Both the position numbers and the translations under genes were made by a program. A model generated the notes under the pieces. The model was not told where the DNA came from, did no database searches, and saw nothing but the letters and a program-made list of their open reading frames with translations. DNA of 64,000 bases from AP-15 sp963698995 (GTDB lineage: Bacteria; Pseudomonadota; Alphaproteobacteria; ATCC43930; CGMCC-115725): positions 1 through 64,000 of the forward strand of contig CAVOTD010000004.1 in the NCBI GenBank assembly GCA_963698995.1, in the 5' to 3' direction. Positions 8,600 to 17,402 of this stretch are shown one piece after another. Within the stretch, counting starts at the first letter, position 1. Every line of letters begins with the position of its first letter.

Positions 8600-10189
8600 T
8601 CAGTGTCCGGTATACTTTACGCGCCAAACTGTTTGTTCGTCGGCGATCAGCAGACTGCCGTCCTTAGCAACCGCGAGCCCCGCGGGCGTCCCCCAGACGT
8701 GCGGCGGGTAGGTTCCGGCCAGCATGAAGCCGGTGACAAAATCCTCGTAGCCCCGCACCGGCATGCCGTTCGCGAACCTGACGCGCACGACCTTGTAGCC
8801 GTCCGGTTTGTAGTAGGGGCCGGACGCATGAAATGCGACGAATGCGTCGCCTTTAAATTCGTCGGGAAATTGGGCGCCATCATAAAAGACGACGCCAAGC
8901 GGTGCCGAATGTGCTTCGAACAACAGATCCGGCACCCGCGTCGCGGCAACCATGTCGGGACGTTCTCTGCCATAGGCCGGATCGGGATGCGGGCCGGCAT
9001 AGGCATAGGGCCAGCCGAAGAAATCGCCCTTTCGGATGCGCGTCAGATAATCGGGCGGCACACCGGCGCCGAGCTTGTCGCGCTCGTTGACCGTGCCCCA
9101 TAATTCGTTGGTCCCCGGGTAAACAGCCATCCCGACGACGTTTCGCAGGCCGCCGGCGAAGGTCGCCATCGTGCCGTCGGCGGCGACTTCCTGGACAGAG
9201 GCGTCGGGCGGTGGATCGTCGGCCAGCACATCGCCGCGGGCCCCGATCGCGAGGTAGAGCCTTCCCGCCGCGTCGAACGCGATCTCGCGGGTCCAAAACT
9301 CCCCCTCCGGCCGCAGGTCCGGGGCGATCGTCACCTGTTTCGGCTCCCCGGTTGCGATCTTATCCCCATCGCGATAGGGCAGCCGTCAGATGGCGCGCAG
9401 ATCGGCAACGTAGAGGGCGCTGTCGTGAAAGGCCAAACCATGCGGTCTGGTGAACCCGGCGGCGAACGTTGTGATCGTCCTGGCTACGCCATCGCCCTTG
9501 GCGTCGCGCAGCATCATGATCTTTCCGTTCCGCGACGCCGCCACAAAAACATCGCCATTTGGCGCCACCGCCAGCCGGCGGGGATTTCCGAAATTCGTCG
9601 CAAAGATCGAGACCGAGAAGCCGTTCGGTGCTTGCGGCATCAGTCCGGCCGGCCGTTGGACCTGGAGCGGATCGAGGTGATAGGGAGTCGTCGTCATCGG
9701 TGGCGGCAGGTATTCGGCCAGAACGGTAAAATGGGTTCCAACCGTGGACCGAACCGCCGACGCCAAGCCCGCCGCCATGGCGGCGGGCTCGGGTGCCATC
9801 ACTGCCGGGTCCGATCCCTGGCGACTGGGCGGCGGAGCGATTGCGGCTGGCGCTCCACGACGCCGACCAACCCCGGGGCGAGCGACAGCGGCATCCGGCG
9901 GGGCAATCTCGATCTGCCCGTTGGCGCCGCGCCGCACCGGTGGGATCGGGCCTCCGCCCAGCGGCAGCTGTTGCGCGGGGCTCGCCGCAATCTCAGCCCA
10001 CAGCAGCAACGGCGCTATGGCGCCAAGCACAATCCATTGCAGGACCGAGTGGTTGCCTTGGAGCTTGGCGGCATTGCCTGGTGCCGCATCACCGGTTCTG
10101 CGGCGGGTCCTGCTGCCAAACGGCCAAAGAGCCCGCTTATGATTTGGCGCTGAGCCGGGCTGCGGGCCGAGGCGGGAGCGGGGCGTCAT
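8600..10189 (-). pseudogene. Sorbosone-dehydrogenase-like beta-propeller protein with an in-frame TGA
   Basis: Read from 10189 down to 8600 the frame is continuous except for one TGA at 9386-9388. It sits in LYVADLRAI-stop-RLPYRDGD, where relatives would be expected to have Trp (TGG). The protein (about 529 residues) has an N-terminal membrane anchor or signal (QWIVLGAIAPLLLW), a Pro/Ala-rich linker, and a six-bladed propeller of the PQQ-dependent sugar/sorbosone dehydrogenase type. Signature stretches are GNPRRLAVAPNGDVFVA, GLRNVVGMAV, GWPYAYAGPHPDP and DEFKGDAFVAFHAS. It would act in the periplasm. The start is uncertain: the assigned ATG lies only 9 bases after tRNA-His on the same strand. 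If the TGA is real, the second half lacks a signal and is dead. Confidence 0.75.
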
Positions 10190-10198
10190 TCAGAAAGC

Positions 10199-10276
10199 TG
10201 GGGCGAGTGACCGGATTTGAACCGGCGACATCCAGATCCACAATCTGGCGCTCTAACCAACTGAGCTACACCCGCC
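10199..10276 (-). tRNA. tRNA-His (GTG)
   Basis: The cloverleaf folds completely on the minus strand: acceptor GCGGGTG/CACTCGC with the extra 5' G(-1) opposite C73, D-arm GCTC-AGTTGGTTA-GAGC, anticodon loop TTGTGGA (anticodon GTG) and T-arm GGTTCAAATCC. The 3' CCA is encoded. The G(-1) is diagnostic for histidine. Confidence 0.97.
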
Positions 10277-10359
10277 ATCCGCGGCTGGAGGTAACGATTC
10301 GCGGTCGGAACGTCAAGCGCAGGCTTCCCCGTGGATTGCGGGCGCCCCACATCTGCGCG

Positions 10360-11871
10360 ATGACGGTTTTCCCCGACGCTTGGCATCGGCACGCGCTGCT
10401 CACGCCGGGCCAAATGGCCGAGGCCGATCGGCGCACCATCGCCGGCGGCACCCCCGGGGTCGAGCTGATGGAGAATGCCGGCCGCGGCGTTGCCGATGCG
10501 GTGTCCCGACGTTGGTCGGCGCGGCCGATTACGGTCCTCTGTGGGCCCGGGAACAATGGCGGAGACGGCTTTGTCGCAGCGCGCATGCTGGCCGAGCGGG
10601 GCTGGCGGGTGCGCTTGGCGCTGCTGGGCGGTGTTACGGCACTGCACGGCGATGCGGCCGTGGCTGCCGCCGGTTGGCGCGGCGCGGTCGAGCCGCTGCA
10701 TTCCGCTGCGCTCGATGGCGCCGCGCTGGTTGTCGACGGTATCTTTGGCGCGGGTCTCGCGCGTCCGATCGAGGGCGTCGTCCGGGAGGTCATCGAGGCG
10801 ATCGCCGAACGGCGGCTACCGGTCGTAGCGATCGATGTCCCGAGCGGCGTCGACGGAGCGAGCGGCGAGGTCCTCGGGATCGCGCCGCGAGCTGCGGTAA
10901 CCGTGACTTTCTTCCGCAAAAAGCCCGGACACCTGCTGTTGCCCGGACGCAGTCACTGCGGCGAGACCGTGCTCGTCCAGATCGGCATCCCGGCGGCCGT
11001 CCTCAACGGAATCGCGCCGGACATTGCAGCAAACGAGCCCGCCTGGTGGCTGGGCGCATTTCCTCGTCCCGGCCCGGACGCTCATAAATATACCCGAGGG
11101 CACGCGCTCGTCGCCGGCGGAGCGGTGATGACCGGCGCCGCGCGGCTGGCGGCGCGCGCCGCCGCCCGGCTTGGGGCGGGGCTGGTTACGGCCGCAGTGC
11201 CGCAAACCGCTTTTCCGATTTATGCCACGGCGCTGACCGGGATCATCGTCCATCCAGTCGCAGGTCTCGACGATTTCCGTGCATTCCTGGCGGACCCCCG
11301 GCGCAACGCCGCGTTGATCGGCCCGGGCGCCGGTGTCGGCAGCCAAACTCGCGACGAGACATTGGCGATTCTCGAAGCAGGCAAGCTTACCGTTCTCGAT
11401 GCCGATGCACTGACGTCGTTTTCGGAGAGTCCCGCGGCGCTGTTCACGGCAATCCGCTCGCCCTGCATTATGACCCCGCACGCCGGCGAATTTTCGCGCT
11501 TGTTCGACCCCGCCAGCAGCAAGCCCGAGCGGGCGCGCCGCGCCGCCCGGCAGAGCGGCGCGGTAATTCTGCTCAAGGGGGCTGACACCGTCATCGCCGC
11601 CCCGGACGGGCGCGTGGCGATCAATGCCAATGGACCCCCGCAGCTGGCCACGGCAGGCACCGGCGACGTTCTAGCCGGGATGGTGCTCGGCCTCCTTGCC
11701 CAAGGAATGGAGCCATTTGCGGCGGCTGCCGCTGCGGTGTGGGTGCATGGTGCTGCCGCCAGTCGGGTCGGCGTCGGCCTCGTAGCCGAGGATCTCGTCG
11801 AGATCGCTCCGTCGGTGCTCCATGATCTGCTGTCTGATGGTGTCCCGGCAGTCCCGCACCCCACGATATGA
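10360..11871 (+). CDS. nnr: Bifunctional NAD(P)H-hydrate epimerase / ADP-dependent dehydratase
   Basis: This 503-residue metabolite-repair enzyme has two domains. Residues about 1-215 are the YjeF_N epimerase (ELMENAGRGVAD, CGPGNNGGDGFVAARML, DGIFGAGLAR, AIDVPSGVDG). Residues about 225-500 are the ADP/ATP-dependent (S)-NAD(P)H-hydrate dehydratase (HKYTRGHALVAGG, LIGPGAG, DADALTSF, TPHAGEFSRL, LLKGADTVIA, NGPPQLATAGTGDVLAGM). Together they restore damaged NAD(P)HX. The open frame reaches far upstream, but the ATG at 10360 matches the usual N terminus and lies after tRNA-His. Malonyl-CoA decarboxylase starts 73 bases after the stop. Confidence 0.95.
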   Translation: MTVFPDAWHRHALLTPGQMAEADRRTIAGGTPGVELMENAGRGVADAVSRRWSARPITVLCGPGNNGGDGFVAARMLAERGWRVRLALLGGVTALHGDAAVAAAGWRGAVEPLHSAALDGAALVVDGIFGAGLARPIEGVVREVIEAIAERRLPVVAIDVPSGVDGASGEVLGIAPRAAVTVTFFRKKPGHLLLPGRSHCGETVLVQIGIPAAVLNGIAPDIAANEPAWWLGAFPRPGPDAHKYTRGHALVAGGAVMTGAARLAARAAARLGAGLVTAAVPQTAFPIYATALTGIIVHPVAGLDDFRAFLADPRRNAALIGPGAGVGSQTRDETLAILEAGKLTVLDADALTSFSESPAALFTAIRSPCIMTPHAGEFSRLFDPASSKPERARRAARQSGAVILLKGADTVIAAPDGRVAINANGPPQLATAGTGDVLAGMVLGLLAQGMEPFAAAAAAVWVHGAAASRVGVGLVAEDLVEIAPSVLHDLLSDGVPAVPHPTI

Positions 11872-11944
11872 CGGTTTTTTTAACATTGACGCCGAAGCTT
11901 CGTTTGCGTCTCGTTCGGCGTCCGCCACTGCCGCAAGGGCCGCT

Positions 11945-13379
11945 ATGACCGATCCCGCTCCCGCCGGTTTCTTTGAAGGCGTGTTCGACCGGACCTTGAC
12001 AAATCTGCGGAGCGCATGGCGGGACATCGCCCTGTCGGCCCGCGGCGTTCTGGCCGGAACGCCTCGATCCGACCTTCCCGGCGAGGACGCCAGCCGCCTC
12101 CACCAGCAAATGCTGGGCTGCCTCGATGGCCGCGGCGGCGCGGTTTCGGCGCGCGCTCATACGGCCGATCTCGGCCGCACCTATTTGTCCCTTGACCCCG
12201 CCGGGCGCGAGCGTTTCCTGCAATTGCTTGCCCGCGAATTCGACGTCGACCACGACGAGATCAGGCATCGCTGCGCGGCGCTAATCGACGGCGCGGATCC
12301 GGCTCAACGATCGGCCGCGGAGCGGGCCTTGCGGGATGCATTGGAGCCACCGCGCATCACCCTGCTGCGACAGTTCAATGCACTTCCCGAAGGGGTCAAA
12401 TTCCTGGTCGATCGCCGGGCTGAGCTGATCGATCTCGGACGGCAGCAATCCTCTGCTGGACAGCCTCGAAGACGATTTGAAGCGGCTGCTCGCCAACTGG
12501 TTCGATATCGGCTTTCTCGAACTGAAGCGGATCACCTGGGAATCCCCGGCCGCGCTGCTCGAAAAGCTGATGGTCTACGAGGCGGTTCACGAAATTCGCG
12601 GCTGGACCGACCTGAAGAACCGGCTCGACGCCGATCGCCGCTGCTTTGCGTTCTTTCATCCTCGGATGCCGGACGAGCCGCTGATTTTCGTCGAGGTGGC
12701 GCTCGTCTCCGGCATGGCGAGTGATGTTCATGCGCTGCTCGACGAAGCGGCGCCGATCGGCGATCCCCAGGCGGCCGACGCCGCAATCTTTTATTCGATC
12801 TCCAACTGCCAGCATGGATTGGCGGGGATCAGCTTTGGCGACTTTCTGATCAAGCGAGTGGCCGACGCGCTGGCGATCGAACTACCGCGCATCAAAATTT
12901 TCGCCACATTGTCCCCGGTTCCAGGCTTCCGCGCCTGGCTAGAGCGGCAGGGCCGGTCAGCCCCCGGCGAGCTTCTGCTGCCGGCCGAGCAGACCGCGAT
13001 CGAAGCTCTTGGTGAGGAGGCGTCTCCGGGCGACATCGCGGCGCTGCTCGATCGCGAGAACTGGCCCGATGACCAGCGGATCGTCGGCGCTTTGCGCGAA
13101 CCCCTGATTCGGCTCTGCGCCCGCTATCTGATCAGGGAGCGGGCCCCTTCCGGCCGGGCGCTCGACCCGGTGGCGCATTTTCACCTCAGCAACGGTGCGC
13201 GCATCGAGCGACTCAACTGGCTCGGCGATATCTCCGCCAAGGGCCTGCAGCAATCCGCCGGGATCATGGTCAACTACCTTTATCGGCTCGGCGATATCGA
13301 GGCCAATCACGAGGCCTATCGCGGCGACGGACGGGTTGTAGCGTCGTCGGCGCTGCGCAATCTCGCGCGAGCCGGCTGA
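11945..13379 (+). CDS. Malonyl-CoA decarboxylase (one frameshift)
   Basis: Two overlapping frames together give a protein of about 477 residues. The N-terminal helical domain runs from ATG 11945 to AELIDL. One extra G at about 12437 breaks the frame, and it continues as DGSNPLLDSLEDDLKRLLANW to the stop at 13379. The catalytic part has AVHEIRGWTDLKNRL, CFAFFHPRMPDEPLIFVEVAL, IFYSISNCQHGLAGISFG, TLSPVPGF and the closing HFHLSNGARIERLNW with QSAGIMVNYLYRL. These are the hallmarks of malonyl-CoA decarboxylase, which makes acetyl-CoA and CO2. No malonate uptake or malonyl-CoA synthetase gene is adjacent. A single indel in an otherwise pristine gene may be a sequencing error. Confidence 0.85.
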
Positions 13380-13524
13380 TACCCCCCGGCTTTAGCTCCG
13401 TTGACGCGACGGAGTGCCCGGCCGGACCGCCGGGTTGTCGCATGGGCTCGTCTATGTTGCGCCCGCTCTTTGTGCTAAAAACCCATGGCGGACGGGTTGG
13501 AGCAGCGCTCGGACCGCTGCAGCG

Positions 13525-13609
13525 GCGGGCGTGGCGGAATTGGCAGACGCACTGGATTTAGGTTCCAGCGATGTAAATCGTGGGGGTTCAAATCCCCCCG
13601 CCCGCACCA
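13525..13609 (+). tRNA. tRNA-Leu (TAG)
   Basis: 85 bases including an encoded CCA. The acceptor GCGGGCG pairs with CGCCCGC, the anticodon stem is CTGGA/TCCAG with loop TTTAGGT (anticodon TAG), and a long variable arm (GATGTAAATCGT) marks it as class II leucine tRNA. It lies 40 bases before the trigger factor ATG. Confidence 0.97.
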
Positions 13610-13649
13610 TGCCGCGACAAGGCTATTTTTGAACCACAGGCGTCCTTTC

Positions 13650-15176
13650 ATGCAAGTAACAGAAACCAATGCCGAAGGACTGAAACGTGAGTTTCGTGTC
13701 GTCGTCCCGGCTGGCGATCTCGAACAACAAGTCACCAGTCGACTGGGCGAAATCGGCCGTACCATCAACCTCAGAGGCTTCCGTCCGGGCAAGGTCCCGC
13801 TGCACATTCTGCGCCAGCGCTTCGGCTCCTCGGTTCTCGGCGAGGTGTTGGAGGCCGCCGTCCAGGGCAGTTCGGCCGAGGCGATACGCGAGCACAATCT
13901 GCGGCCGGCTCTGCCGCCAAAGGTCGATATCGTCTCGTTTAGCGAGGGTACCGATCTCGAGTACAAGATGTCTCTCGAAGTGTTGCCGGATATCCCGCAA
14001 CCCAGTTTTACCGATCTCGATGTCGAGCGGCTCGTCGTCGAGGTGCCGGATGAGGATGTCGACCGGGCGATCGAGCGGATCGCCGAGCAGCAGCGGAAGT
14101 CGGAAGTGGTCGAGCACCCCGCCGAGAGCGGTGATATCGTCATGGTCGACGTCGAAGGGCGGGTCGGCGACCAGGAGATCCCCGGAGCCAGCGGCAAGGA
14201 TCGTCAGATCGCGCTTGGTTCGGGCAACTTCATCCCCGGCTTCGAGGACCAGTTGGTCGGCGCCAGCGCCGGCGAACACCGCACCGTTCGGGTCACCTTC
14301 CCCGAAGATTACGGCGTCGCGGATTTCGCCGGTAAGGAAGCGGCGTTCGAAGTCGATGTGAAGGAGGTGCGCCGCCGCCTGCCGATCGTGGTCGACGACG
14401 AACTCGGCAAAGCGGTCGGCCTCGAAAGTCTCGCCGAGCTGCGCCAGGAAGTTCAGCAGCAGATGCAGCGCGATTACGACGCCGCATCGCGCTTGCGCCT
14501 GAAACGAGCACTGCTCGACAAGTTGGCGGAGAGCTGCGATTTCCCGGTGCCGCCGGGGATGGTTGATCTCGAGTTCGACAACATCTGGAGCCAGCATCAG
14601 GCCGAGAGGGAAAGGGCGAGCGCGGCACAGTCGGAGGCTGCCGCTTCGGAGGCGGCACAAGCCGGCGGCGGAGAACCCGCGCAAGCTGATGGCAGTGCCA
14701 CCGATGCGGATTTGGCACGGGTCGCGGATGAGGCCGGCACCGAGGCGGCGCAAGGCGCAGCGCCGGAATCCGATGGAGAAAGCGGCGGTGGCCCGACGCA
14801 AGCAGGCGACCCGCAAGCAGGCGAGGGGGAAAGCGAAGAGGCCGCGAAGACCGAATATCGCAGGATAGCCGAGCGTCGGGTGCGGCTCGGCTTGCTTCTT
14901 GCAGAAGTCGGGCGCAGCAACAATATCACCGTGACCCAGGACGAGATGAACCAGGCGATCACCCGGGAGGCGCGACGACATCCCGGCTATGAACGCCAAG
15001 TCTTGGATTTCTATCGGCAGAACCCAGGCGCTGTCGCCAATCTGCGGGCGCCGATCTTCGAGGACAAGGTCATCGACTTCATTGTCGAGCTGGCCAAGAT
15101 CGAAGAGCGTAAGATCACCCCACAGGACTTGCTGACGATGCCCGATCCAGACGCGAGCGAGAGCGTATCGGGCTGA
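13650..15176 (+). CDS. tig: Trigger factor (ribosome-associated chaperone) with an unusual low-complexity insert
   Basis: A 508-residue protein, clearly longer than the usual 430-450. The order is an N-terminal ribosome-binding domain (about 1-150, with the GFRPGKVPLHILRQRFG ribosome-docking loop), an FKBP-type PPIase domain (about 155-250, GDIVMVDVEGRVG to FEVDVKEV) and a C-terminal helical chaperone domain. The chaperone domain is split after NIWSQHQAERERA by about 75 residues of Ala/Glu/Gly/Gln-rich sequence without bulky hydrophobics (about 320-397), before EYRRIAERRVRLGLLLAEVG resumes. The insert is in frame and codon-clean, so it is not a frameshift artefact. tig-clpP-clpX-lon order is the normal alphaproteobacterial proteostasis cluster. 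Confidence 0.96.
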   Translation: MQVTETNAEGLKREFRVVVPAGDLEQQVTSRLGEIGRTINLRGFRPGKVPLHILRQRFGSSVLGEVLEAAVQGSSAEAIREHNLRPALPPKVDIVSFSEGTDLEYKMSLEVLPDIPQPSFTDLDVERLVVEVPDEDVDRAIERIAEQQRKSEVVEHPAESGDIVMVDVEGRVGDQEIPGASGKDRQIALGSGNFIPGFEDQLVGASAGEHRTVRVTFPEDYGVADFAGKEAAFEVDVKEVRRRLPIVVDDELGKAVGLESLAELRQEVQQQMQRDYDAASRLRLKRALLDKLAESCDFPVPPGMVDLEFDNIWSQHQAERERASAAQSEAAASEAAQAGGGEPAQADGSATDADLARVADEAGTEAAQGAAPESDGESGGGPTQAGDPQAGEGESEEAAKTEYRRIAERRVRLGLLLAEVGRSNNITVTQDEMNQAITREARRHPGYERQVLDFYRQNPGAVANLRAPIFEDKVIDFIVELAKIEERKITPQDLLTMPDPDASESVSG

Positions 15177-15221
15177 CCCATGATCCGCGCCGGCAGCGCG
15201 GAATTACCGAGGAGGCTAGAG

Positions 15222-15863
15222 ATGTCCGACTACTTCGAGCAGTACATGAACAATCTGGTGCCGATGGTGGTCGAGCAGACCAACCGCGGCGAACGCGCCT
15301 ACGACATCTATTCGCGCCTGTTGAAAGAGCGGATCATCTTTCTGGTCGGACCGGTGCATGACGCTGTCGCAAGCCTGATCTGCGCCCAGCTGTTGTTTCT
15401 CGAATCGGAGAACCCGTCGAAGGACATCGCCTTTTACATCAATTCGCCGGGCGGGGTCGTCACGTCGGGGCTCGCGATCTATGACACAATGCAGTACATC
15501 CGTTCGCCGGTTTCGACCGTGTGTATCGGCCAGGCCGCCTCGATGGGCTCACTGCTGATGTGCGCCGGGGCGAAGGGCAAGCGTTTCTCGCTGCCGAATT
15601 CGCGCATCATGATCCATCAACCCTCGGGCGGCGCGCAGGGCCAGGCGACCGATATCGAGATCCAGGCGCGCGAGATCCTGGCACTGCGGGCGCGGCTCAA
15701 CGAGATCTATGTCAAGCACACCGGCCAGCTGCTCGAGACGATTGCCACCGCGGTCGAGCGCGACAAGTTTTTGTCGCCGCTCGAGGCGAAAGAGTTTGGC
15801 CTGATCGACGAGGTGGTCGAAACCCGGCCCGGCCGAGACGAACCGGAAAAGGGGTTCAAATAG
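15222..15863 (+). CDS. clpP: ATP-dependent Clp protease proteolytic subunit
   Basis: 213 residues. Catalytic triad: Ser107 in CIGQAASMGS, His132 in IMIHQPSGG and Asp181 in ERDKFLS, with the same spacing as in E. coli ClpP. The N-terminal propeptide is short. ATG 15222 is preferred because GAGGAGG lies 6 bases upstream; an in-frame ATG at 15180, only 3 bases after the tig stop, lacks a site. It forms tetradecamers fed by ClpX, encoded next. Confidence 0.98.
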   Translation: MSDYFEQYMNNLVPMVVEQTNRGERAYDIYSRLLKERIIFLVGPVHDAVASLICAQLLFLESENPSKDIAFYINSPGGVVTSGLAIYDTMQYIRSPVSTVCIGQAASMGSLLMCAGAKGKRFSLPNSRIMIHQPSGGAQGQATDIEIQAREILALRARLNEIYVKHTGQLLETIATAVERDKFLSPLEAKEFGLIDEVVETRPGRDEPEKGFK

Positions 15864-15919
15864 CGGCGGGGCGCGTGCTTGACGGGCCGAGCGCTAGAAA
15901 ACGGCCAATGATTAAGTGG

Positions 15920-15947
15920 TTGTTGATCCGTCGAGAGCACATATACT
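15920..15947 (+). promoter_or_regulatory. Candidate sigma-70-type promoter for clpX
   Basis: TTGTTG (15920-15925) and TATACT (15942-15947) are separated by 16 bases, in the 165-base gap between clpP and clpX. This suggests clpX can be transcribed separately from clpP. It is judged by eye from consensus only. Confidence 0.45.
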
Positions 15948-16028
15948 CGGCGGAGCGGACCCCTCGTGGGATCGGGGCAATGAGGCCGAACGGCCCAGGG
16001 CATTGCTCCAGCCGGTGACGGAGTGGCG

Positions 16029-17294
16029 ATGACCAAATCCAGCGGCAGCGACTCGAAAAACACGCTCTACTGCTCGTTTTGCGGCAAGAGCCAACACGAG
16101 GTCAGAAAGCTGATCGCCGGGCCGACCGTGTTCATTTGCGATGAATGCGTCGAGCTCTGCATGGACATCATCCGTGAGGAGCACAAGACGACGCTGGTCA
16201 AGTCGCGTGACGGCGTTCCCGGACCGCGCGACATCTGCAAGGTGCTCGACGATTACGTGATCGGCCAGGATCACGCCAAGCGAGTGCTATCTGTCGCTGT
16301 CCACAATCACTATAAGCGCCTCGCGCACGGTGCGAAAAACAACGATGTCGAGCTCGCCAAATCCAACATCCTGCTGGTCGGGCCGACCGGGTCGGGCAAA
16401 ACCCTGCTCGCTCAGACACTGGCGCGGATCATCGACGTGCCGTTCACAATGGCCGATGCCACGACCTTGACCGAAGCGGGGTATGTCGGCGAGGACGTCG
16501 AGAACATCATCTTGAAGCTGCTGCAGGCTGCCGATTACAACGTCGAGCGGGCGCAGCGCGGGATCGTCTACATCGACGAGGTCGACAAGATATCGCGCAA
16601 GTCGGACAACCCGTCGATTACCCGGGATGTCTCGGGCGAAGGCGTGCAGCAGGCGCTTCTCAAAATCATGGAAGGGACGATCGCCTCGGTGCCGCCGCAA
16701 GGCGGCCGCAAGCACCCGCAGCAGGAATTTCTGCAAGTCGACACGACTAATATCCTGTTTGTGTGCGGCGGCGCTTTTGCCGGGCTGGAAAAGATCATCG
16801 CGCAGCGTCGGCAAGGCACCTCGATCGGTTTTGGCGCCGAGGTGCGCGGACCCGACGAGCGCAAGACCGGCGAGATTCTCAAAGATCTCGAACCCGAGGA
16901 TCTATTGAAATTCGGTCTGATCCCGGAGTTCGTCGGCCGGCTCCCGGTGGTGGCGACCCTCGACGACCTCGACGAGGCGGTGCTGGTCGATATCCTCACC
17001 AAACCCAAGAACGCTCTGGTCAAACAATACCAGCGACTGTTCGAGATGGAGGATGTCCGGCTCGAGTTGAACGAGGAGGCACTGCGGGCGATCGCCCACA
17101 AGGCGATACTCCGTAAGACCGGGGCCCGCGGATTGCGATCGATCATGGAGGCGATTCTCCTCGAGTTCATGTTCGAGCTGCCGAGTCTGATCGGCGTCAG
17201 CGAGATCGTCATCAATCGCGAGGTCGTCGAGGGACGGGCCAAACCGCTTCACATCTATTCCGACCGGCGCGGCGATGTGGGCACCGGCGACTGA
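16029..17294 (+). CDS. clpX: ClpX AAA+ unfoldase
   Basis: 421 residues. The N-terminal zinc-binding domain has Cys15, Cys18, Cys37 and Cys40 (YCSFC, FICDEC). The AAA+ module has Walker A GPTGSGKT (118-125), pore loop GYVGED (152-157) and Walker B IDEVDK (Asp184-Glu185). The ClpP-docking loop carries the IGF tripeptide (TSIGFGAE). Sensor 2 is in GARGLRSIME. ATG 16029 is preferred to the GTG 6 bases earlier because GGAG then sits at normal spacing. It recognises tagged substrates and threads them into ClpP. Confidence 0.98.
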   Translation: MTKSSGSDSKNTLYCSFCGKSQHEVRKLIAGPTVFICDECVELCMDIIREEHKTTLVKSRDGVPGPRDICKVLDDYVIGQDHAKRVLSVAVHNHYKRLAHGAKNNDVELAKSNILLVGPTGSGKTLLAQTLARIIDVPFTMADATTLTEAGYVGEDVENIILKLLQAADYNVERAQRGIVYIDEVDKISRKSDNPSITRDVSGEGVQQALLKIMEGTIASVPPQGGRKHPQQEFLQVDTTNILFVCGGAFAGLEKIIAQRRQGTSIGFGAEVRGPDERKTGEILKDLEPEDLLKFGLIPEFVGRLPVVATLDDLDEAVLVDILTKPKNALVKQYQRLFEMEDVRLELNEEALRAIAHKAILRKTGARGLRSIMEAILLEFMFELPSLIGVSEIVINREVVEGRAKPLHIYSDRRGDVGTGD

Positions 17295-17364
17295 GCTGCC
17301 CGCCCGCCGACTTGACGGCCGGCGCATTGAGGCCAACCTTAGAGTGGTATCCCGATCCTTGCCC

Positions 17365-17388
17365 TCCCGGTCTCCGGGACGGTCTTTT
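17365..17388 (+). terminator. Hairpin with T-run between clpX and lon
   Basis: TCCCGG-TCT-CCGGGA forms a perfect 6-bp hairpin and is followed after three bases by TCTTTT, only 15 bases before the lon ATG. It could end clpX transcription or act as an attenuator in the lon leader. The stem is short, so confidence is limited. Confidence 0.4.
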
Positions 17389-17402
17389 GCAGATGAGGGC
17401 TT

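Noticed and set aside
6297..9388. TGA recoding (Sec or Trp) to explain the in-frame TGAs in the rhodanese and the sorbosone-dehydrogenase-like gene
   Set aside because: TGA is the ordinary stop of many intact genes here (clpX, nuoA, nuoC, nuoD, lon), there is no SECIS-like hairpin evident, and the surrounding genes show other damage.
10199..10276. tRNA-His as an integration site for a genomic island
   Set aside because: No integrase gene and no repeat of the tRNA 3' end was found nearby; the neighbours are ordinary chromosomal genes.
9793..10359. Very long open frame extending nnr upstream through tRNA-His
   Set aside because: It crosses a tRNA and is antisense to the sorbosone-dehydrogenase-like coding sequence; the family N terminus begins at ATG 10360.
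13623..14999. 458-codon minus-strand open frame opposite trigger factor
   Set aside because: Shadow frame created by high GC; trigger factor on the plus strand is unambiguous.
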